DNA from: Taenia hydatigena | Taxonomy: Eukaryota; Platyhelminthes; Cestoda; Cyclophyllidea; Taeniidae | Direction of reading: 5' to 3' | DNA: 64,000 nucleotides | Assembly: GCA_036345935.2 (NCBI GenBank) | Contig: JADWOT020000006.1 | Coordinates: 13,304,519 to 13,368,518, forward strand | In this document: positions 37,973 to 49,968 of the stretch, in pieces | Numbering within the stretch: the stretch's first letter is position 1 | How the letters are laid out: each line of letters starts with the position of its first letter | Translations under genes and position numbers: made by a program | Notes under the pieces: model-generated | What the model was told of the DNA's origin: nothing | The model's input: the letters and a program-made list of their open reading frames with translations, nothing else | Databases searched by the model: none

Positions 37973-40466
37973 TTCCTCCACGTTTCCTCTCGTATTCTCT
38001 ACTATAGCTGCGTTTTCGTTCTATAATTCAAAAAAATAATCATCGGTAATGAAGCACGCACAACAGGCAGGTGTCAAAGGCGTACAAATAAAGTTGATCA
38101 TGCATTTTATAGAGGGCTTTATTTTAAGCTGTGGTGCTATTTTACAAGCCTTGCGCCCAGTTACAGAAAATATTATCGATTCATCTAATCAGAAGAGTTT
38201 GTAAAATAAAATTCGAAAAGAAACAATTAGGAAATAACAGAAACGGCTTTAGCAGTCAAATAAGAGTGAATCGTGCTAGCAATCTTCCAACTGACGTGAC
38301 GCGAGATGAGGATGCACAAGCACGAATAAGCCTGAATTCAGTCCCTTACGATGGGGATTTCCGTGCCGGTATTTGATACTGCTTTTATCCGTGATAACTA
38401 GTGATGCAGCCGAAATTCCATCGTGCTTGTATAGGCCTGTTGGCTTTGGAAAATGACCCAGCAAAAGGGATTCACCACTGTCTACCGTTCTAAGTGAATG
38501 CAACATTTAGGCGCCGCGATGCCCTTAATAAAATGAAACAATTCAATTGCGCTTCAGAATAAGTTAGCAATGTCCATTTTATTGCAAATAATGAAATTTC
38601 AGAATAGGGATAGGGGAGGTTCGGTGAAAAACAGGTGATACTAAACAAGCATGCTCCGTTGAGCATTGCACATTCATAGGTATTTGGGAGGAAAGGCAAT
38701 CAAAGCCACTACTGACAAATGCTTTCCACCATAATGTGAAGGTTGCCTCGTGAACAGCCAAATAACTGTATAGTCTCAGCGTATAGCTATTTAAGAGAAA
38801 ACCTATGACCAAGCTCAGCATACTGCTCATAAAACCAAATTTCAGGTAATGCTGAGTTCTCTAGACCCACGGACCAGCGAGCGTATAGGAGCACCTTGTA
38901 AATAAACGCTTGAAAGCCAGCAGCGGTTGGAATGAAAACCAAGATTAAACGCGCATACCAAGGCAAGGGCGCGAGCGCTCACAACACTGGCAAACGCAGC
39001 TTGGTGCTACGAGACGCCCGAAACAGTGAGTCAGCAATTTGAATACACAAGCACATGCCAGGGAGAAGGAGAACAAATAATGCTGATATTAGACTAGGGA
39101 GAAGTCGTCACCACAAGGGAATTCTGGTCTCCGACTCCAAAGCCTCCACTTTCACCGAAGACAAGGAATACTGAACCGTTCCATGTTGTGCTTTTTTACT
39201 ATTCAAGCAAAATTCGTAGAATTGAGGAACAAATGTCCCAATAAACTGTCGAACGGTCAAGAAAACCTAGTTCATGTCGAACAATGGCCAGATGATTGCG
39301 TATAGAAATTGACCTACCGCAAGAGAACACATATCTACAAGATGGTGAAAAAAGAACATACTAACCATTACAAAAGGTTCTTTTAGCGCTGAGTAGTGGA
39401 ATCGAATTTATCTAACAATTAATATAACAAGCCAGGACTGCCGTAACAGCTACGAACAGTAAAGAAACAAAAGACAGTTCCGTTGACTCAGAGGGACATC
39501 AATAAATATCAAATTATGGTTATTGAGTGATAGCAGCGGCACTACAAACGACAGCTTAGCTCAGGGCTGGTGAAATAGTAGAGGCCATATGCTATGCACG
39601 TGAACAATCAAAAACCCAGATAACAAATTAATTACTTTAAGGGAAAGAGTACACATATATCCCATCCGTATCAGGTAGCACTCAGCGAAAGGAATCACTT
39701 TTGTAGCTAAGATTATTAAGCCCTAGAAGCACACTAAGTTATCAAAAGCTACAAATTGACGTTACCAACCCGAATCTTTAGCTGTGACTTTCCAATTTAA
39801 TCCGATTTCCATACACACGAACCAAAGAACGCTCAGAGGCATAAGTACAGTTATTAAGATAGGCAATAATATCACATGCCCATAAAAGCTCGCCTAGATA
39901 GACGCAAAATTCATTCTACCTCTAACGGTAGTGTCAAAGACGAACCTCCTCCCACGACTTAAATTAGACCTCGCCTGATCGCACAAAACCAGCCAAAAAC
40001 TGACTAGTTTAAAGGGATATACCTCTTCGCCAAAGCACAGAACGATTATCTAAGAAATCCCCACTTTACAAACTTTTATACTAGGTTGAGCTTAAAAGGC
40101 TATGTTTAGCAATATCAGCAGCAAAATGTGTATCTTAAAAAGGGTGAGCACATAAAGACCTGCGAGGCAAGTCTCGATAAGAAGTGCAGAGGAAATTAAC
40201 ACCAGATCAACCCTCACAGACACACAAACAGTAGAAACGAATCTGACTTGTCTCTCTTGTAAAACGCATGTATTGACAGTGACCACCAAATATGAGTTTG
40301 TTCAATGATCATGGGTGGTGGAGAGGTGATCTCATGCCCTGGGAAGGGGAATAGGGGAAAGGAGAAGGGTGCAGGGCTGTACAGAGAGAGTGAGATGAAA
40401 CGGACTGCAAGAGGAAACACAGGTTTAAATGCACAGAGACGAGCACAGCCGGTGTAGCCATTGTTG
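37973..40466. other. 2.5-kb spacer between CCDC12 and the type II receptor
   Basis: It holds the CCDC12 promoter and the receptor's 3' UTR. Open frames are short and without family resemblance. No repeat family recognised. Confidence 0.5.
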
Positions 40467-43400
40467 CTACACCTCAGCTGGAGTGACGGGACCAACAGTG
40501 GCTGCGGCACTAGAGTTGGGATGGGGGACAAGTGAAGAGGCGAGGAGGGGCACAGCATCGGGATTTGGTTCAGAAGCAACGGAGGAGGAGGCGGAGGTAT
40601 GGATTGATGACGTTGGGGCGAGGAAAGGCATCAGACTAGCAGGATCGTCGGACGAAGGAGGATACCTTTGGCTAAGATTTTGGATTCTCCCTGCAATGCA
40701 ACCAGCCGTGATACGTGCTTCAGCGTCGTGGTCCCAACTGTCCTGTACAGTCTCCCACAGCTGCAGGAAAGCCTGCATATAATAGCAAGAGAATCGTAGT
40801 TTTTCTGTTCTGGTTAAATAAAAAGCTTCAAAGGCAAAAAGACTATATTTTGCTCGATTTTAGAAGTTAAAATGCCTGATGTAAAGCTTTGCTTTTATTG
40901 GTCCTTGTTGATGCAGTTGTCGACCTTTACGTTAACCCATGACTGAAAAGAGGATTTGTATGGAAAAGGTCAGTCCACAGGAGATGGTCTGAGGATAAAC
41001 AATATGGAAAGATTTACAAATTGAAGCATCACTAGACAAAATGCTTCGCGTGAGCCCGAAGACTGAAGGAGTCCACGATATGGGAATTCGTGAAATAGTG
41101 CAAGGTGGAACAAAAATTGAACGTCCGGCGCAGGCATAGACACGCACAAAAAGACACTGATATTGACAAAGCCGGTTGCGGTATTAGCATGAGTTCCTTG
41201 ACCCAATGACTGGGCACACAAATGTACACACAAACACGATTCAACTCTGCAGGAGATGGTGTTACCGCCCTCAGCATATCCCCCGGCAGTGAGATATCGC
41301 AAGCCACTTTGCACACGTGTGCGATACGACGCGGTGCACGGATAGAACGCATTAGATTCTCAATGGAGGACAACCGTCTGTTAGTCAAAGGAGATCCCAG
41401 AGATTTTAAATCTACAACGCATCCGTGATGCTGCCAAAATATGCACATGGACCCGTGTTAGTGTCCAAGATAAAGAAACTAACAAAATGTAACATGAGCG
41501 GACTCTTAAGGGTACATGCAATTAAAAAGTTGAACGCAGTGCAAATCAGAAAAACCGCGCAATACAGCTAATCGCCCTAATAGACAAACATTGATGGCAT
41601 TAAGAAAGGGTACAACTAGATTTCTAGCATGCTAGGGGTAAAATAAAAACAATAAGATCTTTGTTTCTGTGTTCCAAACACAGAAACACAAAAAACAGGC
41701 AGATTTTCTACTTCACTCTCAGGAAATAAATTTTCGGAGTTAAATTCAGAGACAACATAAGTGGGATCATTATTAAGCCAACAAACGAAACCGTCTTTAA
41801 AAGCGTGCTCAACATCCGAGAACAGCCAAAAGCGACTTTCGCTGGGCGCCATCTCGCACTCATGTGAGCACTAAAACCAGTGGCAAAACTCCAAGATTCC
41901 GACGAACGCAAATATGTTATGTACCCCAAGACCGACACCTGCTAAAACAATAGTTCAGTGGATTTACACCACAAAAGGGATAGGTGACTTAGAGGTTGCA
42001 CCACTCGAAGACCAGAAGGGAAAGGGTTGAGCATACTTCTGTAATGTAACGAAAGTACATTGTTGGTAGTACTCACCTGATCCTTCTCCCACCACGAGCA
42101 GGCCCGGGGACGATTCTTGAGTTTTGCAACATAGTGCTGCAATTTGTCCATGGTGGGGATGGGCCCCACCTCGGCCTCAAAGGGCGCCATGTAGGGCGGT
42201 AGACGAGGTGGAGCGTTCTCATCGGGTGGAGCGTCGCCAGGGCCATGAGCTCGTGTCATCAACTCCCAAATCACCAAACCCAGTGCATAAACGTCAATTC
42301 TAAGAAAGGCGTCCCTTGTGAACTGTATCGCCCCGTCCAATACCTCTGGAGCCATGTAGCGGGCGGTACCAACCTTTGAATAAACCAAATTGAACAATTG
42401 CCAACTGAAGCGCTGCTCCAAAGCTCAGCTGACATTAAAGCATTCTACGATCAACTCAATTACATACATGAAAACGTTCACTGTTAAGCTATGAGCCGCG
42501 ATATGCAAATAGCAATTGTGATGCATTTTTCGCATTTCTGGAGAGCAATTTTCGCGCGCCTCCTGTTTGCAGGTAAGGGTTTTAAGGTTGTTTATAGAAA
42601 AAGACAAAATAGAACGCAAGACCATATAGTGCAGGTTAGAGACTTTGAAGTAAAAAATTACTAGGTAGGCAAAGTGCCAACGGGGAAACATAATGAAACA
42701 GTGTCAAACATTATGCAACACAGCAATGACTACTTGTACAGGGAGAAGAGCCCCATATTATTGGAGAGCAAGTGATCACGTCAGCGGGAATTAAGTGAGA
42801 CTTGAAATGCTTAAAATGAAGCAAAAGCGACTCTAACCTCACAATTTTGGCGTGAATAATGGTGAGCAAATAAGACTCTTATGATTTTGCGCTTAGAGAT
42901 CAAATTGGAATTGAGGAAAAAAAAACTGGATTTCACCTAAAATGATAAAAAGGAAAGAAATTCCGCAATTTTACTCCTCAGCGATAAACCAAGACCCTTC
43001 GGAATGAGTAGCAAAATCTCTTTGAATACCGAACAAGAAACGCAGCAAAGCAAAGGAGAAATCGCGACAGCGACAAGACAACTGATCATAATTGGCTAGG
43101 AGTCCGAAAGGTTGCCACAAAGTAAACTGTTTCCAAATTATTTTTTCACACACCCATAATGGAAACCTAAGCGAGACCATGTAATGTGGAGGTCTTGGCT
43201 CGGGACCAGTTTATTTAACATCGCTCTGGCGGAACAAAACACCTGACGAAGGGGAGCACTCCACTACCGAGTACGTTGCAAGTGATCGGTTACGCCGATT
43301 GAAGCAGACTAGTTGCCCTCCTGATTGTTATGATCCAAGAGCGATATAGCTCACAATTCAGCGTGGAACAGTGAGAGGTTTGAACACGGTAGCGGTAACG

Positions 43401-46400
43401 CAAATATCAGTAAGCAGGGTCATATGCTCATCGTGAGCAAAGGAGGACCCCTCCGCGAGAGCAGGTGTGAACACGTCCTAGAGCACTGCTCACCACAGCG
43501 TGGATAAATTAGGCGAGGAAACAAAGCCCACGTGGATGACCCTAACCACCGAAACCGTTGCATGACACAGGCAAGCGCAGCGATGAAGTGTGGTATATGG
43601 AAAAATTCACTAAGATTGAGTCCAAACCCAAGCCGTCAAAATTATGGCTCTGAGTGAGGTGGGAAAAGGGAAATGGCGGCGAAAGTCCAATTTTCAATTT
43701 ACTTTAACTGTATGAATTATACAATTAAGAAACAAAACGACTGTTGGAAGGGAATGCATGATGGAAAGTGGGAATATTGGCCAACTACCCTATGAATACA
43801 AATTACAGGACTCAGGACAGGCTAGCTTTGTTTTTTGAGCGAGACAACCATAAATAAAAAGGACACTTGGCAGGAAAGTCAGGCTGCAATGACGAGGTAT
43901 GGGCTCAAACGTGTGCACAGCGCCTTCGCAAAGATGGAATTGAAGACTGAGAGCACTAGGAGACTCAGCGCAAACGCTGAGAGCATTAGACAGCCAAATG
44001 TATATGTTCGAATCAAAGTATGCTCATGTGAAAAGTGAACTGGTCTCCCCATGCACCTTACATAGGTTAGGTAATCTGGCTCAGATTTCATTAACTGTTT
44101 GCTGCCGTCTCAAGCTGGAATCCTAATTTTTGTTACGTGAACATGGAAACCGCCGAATAAATAGCGTAAAATATGATCACACTAATTTCAGCACAGTAAG
44201 TACCAATTCGTTTCTGTAAAAATGATAATTCGTGTGATATTACCATGAGTCAAGAAAGTTAGTATGCCTCTCTTGATCACAATTAATTAATTAATAACAG
44301 AGTAACTGCAAGATGATCACCTGTAGGTGAGCGTCGCCGAAGCCACAACCAGTTTCGAGTCGAGTAGCCAGCCCCAGATCACTGATGCATGGAGTAAGGT
44401 CGGGTTTGAGAAGGACGTTGCGAGACTTAAAGTCTCTGTGCGCTATGCTCGGTTTGGGGTACTGGGAGACAGTGCGAGGAAGTTCTGTATGCAAGTAACT
44501 GAGTCCACGAGCCATTCCCATCGCAATCCACAGCATCTGACCCCATGAAAGCTCCCTGTTGTGGATATAATCATACACAGAGCCGAAGGCCAAATAGTCC
44601 GTCACGAGCCAGTATTCAACTACTGGACTACCTTCACCAGCATCGCCGCTTCGATCCTGTTCCCCTTCCTCCGACAAAACCCTGGTAACCTAGATGGGGA
44701 AGAGGGAACACAGTTCTGTGAATCATATTGCCCGCATCTAGGCATAGTAAAGTAAGGGATCTCCTGATTTTGTAATCGTTTCGACTGAAACAATTTAATT
44801 TAGTTTAATCTTAGATGATTTACATTCCAGCTAAAAGTATACCACATAACTGCCTGAAAAAGGCAATTCTAATGAATGACATTGATTTACCTCATCAAGC
44901 CTTCAAACACTCAGAGCCCACAAAAAGCAGTGGTGGATTTTTAAAGCTCAACTTGTGAATGAGAAACAGCTGGCATCAAGTGGCTACAAAATCACTCCAC
45001 AAATACCATGCTTCAGAATTTGTGTTTCTTATACTCCGATTAATGACAGAAAAGAGTTAGTGAAATTGAGTTACAACAACACGAATAATACTTGACTCCA
45101 AATGCTGATAGATGAAGAAGGTATCGTGTTGCAAAGCCTCCAATGGAATCATATGAAGCCGGAATTAACACCTCGATGAATAATTTAAAAATAGATATTT
45201 AAAAATGAAGTTCTTGAAAACACAATTGCGAATGTTACGAGAACTAGTAACTTACAGTATCTAGATTTAAATGCTTAAGGACAACTTCGGTGTCGAGAGT
45301 AACAACAGTAAGATCAGCTAAAACAGGAACGGGACAAGAGGTCGGTGATGATGGAGTGTTGGGATGTGAAATATGGCAAAATATCGAGGTAATAAATCGC
45401 GGAATCGAAAGCGTTGATTTCAATTCCACTTAATCCCAATTGGCTAGTAAAGCTGCATTACACTGGAAATTTGAATGCAATCAACATCTGGTTGCTGTCA
45501 AGGTCGCAAGCGAATGCGAATACACACGCAAACAGGTTGACGTCAGCGGAGAGCGTGTAAATGAACGCGCGCCGCCTCTTCAGCTTTGTTGCATTAGAGG
45601 GTTACTGTTTTACAACCATGGTCATCGTCACCACTAGCGCTACGCTGTTTCCGATCATGGATGCACACACACACACACACAATAAGAAAATAAAACCATG
45701 AAGGTGTCCCTCAGAAATGGTTCACGTTATAAAGTTAGAAGGAAAGCAATTTCTAACCATGGCGATTCTAGTAGCTACGATTATGTAAAAGTTGTGAAAC
45801 AAAGGCAGAGCCCTCGTAAATTCGTGATTATAAACACCACTATGATAGAGCAACGTTCACAATGGGAAAAATCCAGTAACAACAAAAATGGATCACAGAT
45901 TGGGTCAACAGCAAATTAAGGCTAGAGAAAACCAGTGTTCGTATTGAGGCTTGCAATGGTCGAACTAGAATCACTTCCACCTACGAATGATAAATCTATG
46001 CTGTAAAATGTTCCAAAAGGTCGATAAAAGTAGGATGATAAATAGGAAAATGTCCTATAAACTAAAGCCTACAAAGGTTTTATTGAAAAAACCGCCAACG
46101 ATTATAATCACAAGCAGAAAAATAACAAGCGAATTTGTAACGGAGATGAATAGCTAGCATAAGAGCTTTAGCAAAGGTTAACAGCGTAACCACGTGCATA
46201 GAAAGTAAATGAATAAATATAATCACGCACTTTGTCGATGCCAATGTAATGAAGGATGTTTGGATGTTTCAAACGTGGAAGCCGGTATAACTCCAGTTCG
46301 GATTCCCAGCTTTTTTTTTCCGCCTCAGGAAACACCTTGATGGCTACTTCGCGGGAGGTAGGCCGACCAGATACCACTTCAGTCATTCGACCCAGCCATA

Positions 46401-47684
46401 CCTCGCCAAAGCGACCACGAGAACATCTTTTTACCTTAGTACATATCCTTGAAAGCTAAGATAATAGTGACACAACACTAATGATACAAAAGAATCCAAC
46501 AACATTAAGCTTAAAATAAAATATAAGGCCACGGAATTTGTGAGCTCAAAAATGGAAAGAGAATGTATGAAACAAATAAACTGTGAGAGGAAATATGAAC
46601 GTCAAAGCTCCATAGTGCCATCAACAATTAAAGGTAGAAAACAACTAGACATGTGAATGAGGACATGTAAAGTGGTACCTCTTCGATTTCGCCCTCAGCT
46701 AGCCAACCGCCTCCTAGGGCTGGACGAACCAATTGTGGCATAGACGGGGAGCCATCTATCTGAGTTAGAAAGCCGTTCCCGCAAAAAACACAAGGTGTCC
46801 CGTTCAGCGGACATGAACGACACCCCGTGTTCCCAGAAGCACAAAATTGGTGTTCGTCGTCTTTTGACCTGCTTGCCGAGAAGCAGAACCTCAAAGATGC
46901 GGGAATGGGCTTTAGACAAAGAAATGATTTGTGCTTGTCAGTACTGAACTTAGAGCTGCCACCAACAGCGAAACTTCCAAGTGGATGAGCAGAAGCCTTA
47001 CATCGGCGGCACAAAAGGAAAGTGAATATGAAAATTAAGAGAACCAAAAGAAGAAGAGGCAACGCAATCGCAAAGAATAGGGTTGGATTGTTAGAGATCC
47101 ATGCCAAGACACCTATCTTGCTGGTAGAAATGGGATTTCCGGGAGAACTAGACTGGGTAGCGTTACCTAAAAGGGAAATGCCATGAAGCAAAACAATAAA
47201 ATGACTAATGAAACAGTCATTATCAAAAAAATTGGACAAATACTAAGCCACGTAAAATTCTAGATCTAGACATTATATACAGTAGCCATGAAATATGCGA
47301 ACCTTGATCATTTGCAATTTGCTTTTTTGGGATGTGGGGTACGTTGCATGAATCACCCTTGCAACAACAATTAACGTATCCCAGAATATTAGAAAAAATA
47401 TAACAGACGTTTGACTCGAAAACGAAATCAGTGTTCTAAAATAGACGTAATTAAACCACTCTTACGCTATACCAGGACCAGCAACCTTGCAAATAAGTCC
47501 GATTAGAATGATCATCAAGTTGTTTTACAATCAGAATGCAATGTTGTTGACCAGGTTTGCACAAAACCTTTCGTGTGACCGGATCACAGTTAGGCTGATC
47601 TGGCGTACAATAACAATGTATTTGTTTCATTTCACTGCCGCACACATTTAGTATGCAGGGTAGAAACACAAGAGACAATCCCAA
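40467..47684 (-). CDS. ACVR2: Activin/BMP type II receptor serine/threonine kinase
   Basis: A type II TGF-beta superfamily receptor binds ligand outside the cell and phosphorylates the type I receptor. Exons: about 47684-47466, 47435-47303, 47166-46679, 46434-46231, 44689-44321, 42373-42077 and 40772-40467 (stop TAG). The ectodomain is Cys-rich and ends CCCKGDSCN, the three-finger signature. One membrane helix follows (FFAIALPLLLLVLLIFIFTF). The kinase shows RGRFGEVW, the lysine in VAIKVF, HRDFKSRNVLL, DLG in place of DFG, and RYMAPEVLDGAI, and ends WDHDAEARITAGC. No GS box is seen, as expected for type II. Between membrane and kinase lies an unusual Cys cluster (CRSCPLNGTPCVFC). The first exon opens with a signal-like Leu-rich stretch but has no ATG: the frame is closed by TGA just before 47684, so the true start is unknown. 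The intron sizes rise from 30 nt to 1.3-1.9 kb. Confidence 0.92.
45661..45681. repeat. (AC)n microsatellite in receptor intron
   Basis: About ten AC dinucleotides inside the 1.5-kb intron that separates the first two kinase exons. No function implied. Confidence 0.8.
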
Positions 47685-47904
47685 TCAGGCGCGAGTCAGC
47701 AGGACTTAGCAGTACGTTATGAGCACAATATCAGAACGGATTACTGAAGACGAAATTTGTCAACACAGCCTGCAGCGTTTTAAAATGGGCACCCTTTAAA
47801 GCGAAAACAAACAAGAGTAATCTAACATTCAAAAGCAAATTTCCAAAGAACATGTGCACTTGTGGCAACCAGACTAATTTTGTTACAAAAACAGTGCAAG
47901 TGAA

Positions 47905-48556
47905 GATGTGGAAGAAATCTCACTTGAGCCATTTAAGTGCGGCTGTTGCAGAACTGGTCCCAGCACCCACATAAAGACATGAAAGCTGCGGTACTTGATG
48001 ATAACTTATATTGACGGCAGAAGAGAATCTAGAGGGAGAAGTAGATTTCGTGCTTTTTGATAAGTTCTCCATATCATAAACGCTTTCTACTAATAGTAAG
48101 CGACATATGGAATGAGTCCAAGACGTAGTATTTCCTAGCTTTGAGTGGTACGGGGTCATCGATTCCTCCTCCCCCATGCGAGTCGTAAAGGGCATGAAAC
48201 TAAGATCAGTGGAATCGGTGTAGCGCTACGCCGGCGCCAGAATAAAATGTACCTTCACCACCACTAAGGAGTAACCATCCCGTTCCTGTTCAATAGATGG
48301 CTGCCTAAGCACTACGCTGTAACGACAGAAGCTAGCCAGAATGAAGGGCTCCAAGGACGCAGAAATCTGATACATGCTTAACGGTACGTCTCGACCGCGA
48401 GGACTCAACCAGCGTGAGCTGAACCCCCCTTTGACGGTACGGCTATCTGACCCTACCCACGTCCTGCCGGACCTTCTGTACGGCATTGATAAACATCCTT
48501 GCACAATAACACGACCTATCTCAAATTCAAGAGTCGTGGATTCGTATGCTCACCTT
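47905..48556 (-). repeat. Left arm of a 652-bp inverted duplication
   Basis: The reverse complement of this segment matches 51827-52478 over its whole length with one substitution that I can find (T against C at about 48219/52161) and no indel. Homology begins at AAGGTGAGCATACG and stops at TTCCACATC on both copies. The flanks outside do not match. The arm lies directly upstream of the type II receptor's first exon. Confidence 0.93.
47920..48510 (-). CDS. Unidentified coding-like segment, left arm copy
   Basis: I do not recognise this protein. Read on the minus strand, a 90-codon block (VQGCLSMPYRRSGRTWVGSD, then PLSMYQISASLEPFILASFC, ending SLVVVK) is followed by GTACAT...CTTAG, which would be an intron of about 53 nt. 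Beyond it two frames stay open: one resuming in phase 0 (FHALYDSHGGGGIDDPVPLK..., about 41 codons) and a longer one (MPFTTRMGEEESMTPYHSKL..., 91 codons). The phase-0 join looks the more protein-like. No start is visible inside the arm. It is probably a piece of a gene captured in the duplication. Which copy is the parent is unclear. Confidence 0.35.
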
Positions 48557-48860
48557 AATGCACAACTCTTCAGCCGACAATCCCAAACTTCTACACCAAC
48601 ATACGCTGCTTGTCATATGCACCGTTGCGGATTGTTTTTGTATCTCATTATTATCTAGCTTTGAATTCACTTGCTCTGAATTTTTCTTGATTTGCGGTAT
48701 GAAACTCTGCAGTTTGTTTGCTTTACGGGATTGCGGAGTTCCCCTTAATTTGTTCATTTGTTACTGCCCTAGGTGTTTCTTCGTTTGTTTTCATTCGTCC
48801 CATATTATGAAATAGTGCTAATGTACACACAGTGTGACGTTTGACGCATTTTTTCCACGA
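48557..48860. other. Short spacer upstream of the ILRUN homologue
   Basis: T-rich sequence between the left arm and the ILRUN start codon. Likely promoter and 5' UTR. No motif stands out. Confidence 0.4.
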
Positions 48861-49968
48861 ATGGATTTTTCTAACTCCGAAGTTGATGCTCAGTTTTTAG
48901 AGCAGTTTAGATGCTTGGGAACTGATGATCATGACGAACTAGTTAAAAATTTTTGCCACGTTGTCGGTGATAATGTATCATCAAGCATATGCCAATTCTT
49001 TTTGGATTTGGCAAACTGGTACACTTGAGTAATTTGTAAACTCTGTTCTTTAGGAATCTTCAGAAGGCTATCGGTGCATATTTTGACTTTAATTTCGACA
49101 CAAACATTGATCCTTCTTGCTCTTCTACTTTTCGTGTTCAGCCGCCCTTGTTTGATGCAAAGTTCCACCCCTCTCCGCACTCCAGTTCTAATCAAACTTC
49201 TCCACTGATTTGGTGTGTACAAAATTCGGGTACCGCTTCATGGCCGGAAGGAACTTATCTAACTGTTGAGGCAACTCACTTTTCATAGTCATTTGTATTT
49301 TTTAGACTGAACCTGATTTGGCAACCATACCTGTCTGTGATAAATCAGTCGTGTGGCTACCTCTGCCATCTGGTTACCGGAAACCGGTTTCCGAACTTTC
49401 TCCCGGGAGTTACGCACATATTGTTGTTGATGTACAGCCTCCACCTGAGCATATATGTACGAGACTTCTATCCACCAACACTCCAGTGATGGGTGCTTTG
49501 AAACTTTGTTTACCCAGTGGAGATCGCTTTGGAGGTTCGTCTTTCCATTTTTTAAGGCTGGTACGCCACATGCTGAAGCATCTATCTTTGATGTTGACTC
49601 ATTTTAGAACTGCTGTACTGCTCTGCCATTCCACAGTTAACTACTGGATCTATTTGTTTCCGTGCTGGTACGCCTGTTACGCCCATTTTGCCTCCTGAAC
49701 CGCAAAACGTACGCGTAGGTTCCATTGCGTAATACTGTTTAACACAACATATGCCTCTGTTTGCAAATGCTACATTTTTCTGCACTTTTGTCATTTTAAT
49801 TAAGACGCAATTTTTTTCACAACCTTAAATTTGCTAACATGAGGATAAATGGTTAAAACTGTTGATGCAGTTGTTACTTATTTATTGCCGTATTTTTCAA
49901 TTAGTAATCGTCGAATACACTACTTTTTACAGCTGAACGGCAGATTTTCTGTTGCAAATGCACTGTGA
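48861..49968 (+). CDS. ILRUN: ILRUN (C6orf106) homologue: UBA-like plus NBR1-like domain
   Basis: ILRUN binds p300/CBP and dampens IRF3/NF-kB-driven transcription in vertebrates. Its ancestral role in invertebrates is unknown. Exon 48861-49018 encodes the UBA-like helix set (VDAQFLEQFRCLGTDDHDEL ... SSSICQFFLDLANW). Exon 49054-49264 opens NLQKAIGAYFDFNFD and begins the NBR1-like domain with IWCVQNSGTASWPEGTYL. Exon 49306-49534 has VVWLPLPSGYRKPVSELSPG. Exon 49608-49708 has ELLYCSAIPQLTTGSICF. A last short exon, 49933-49968, is tentative (LNGRFSVANAL, TGA). The N-terminal block matches the human protein's residues 10-60 closely, and W-N-x-G-x-x-x-W-P is the NBR1-like signature. The middle of that domain is divergent. 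Introns are 35, 41, 73 and 224 nt. The gene sits wholly between the arms of the inverted duplication. Confidence 0.85.

Noticed and set aside
45244..45429. Candidate extra kinase exon in the 1.5-kb receptor intron (good-looking splice ends)
   Set aside because: The frame that stays open is out of phase with the flanking exons, and the kinase is continuous without it (acceptor at 44689 joins in phase 0).
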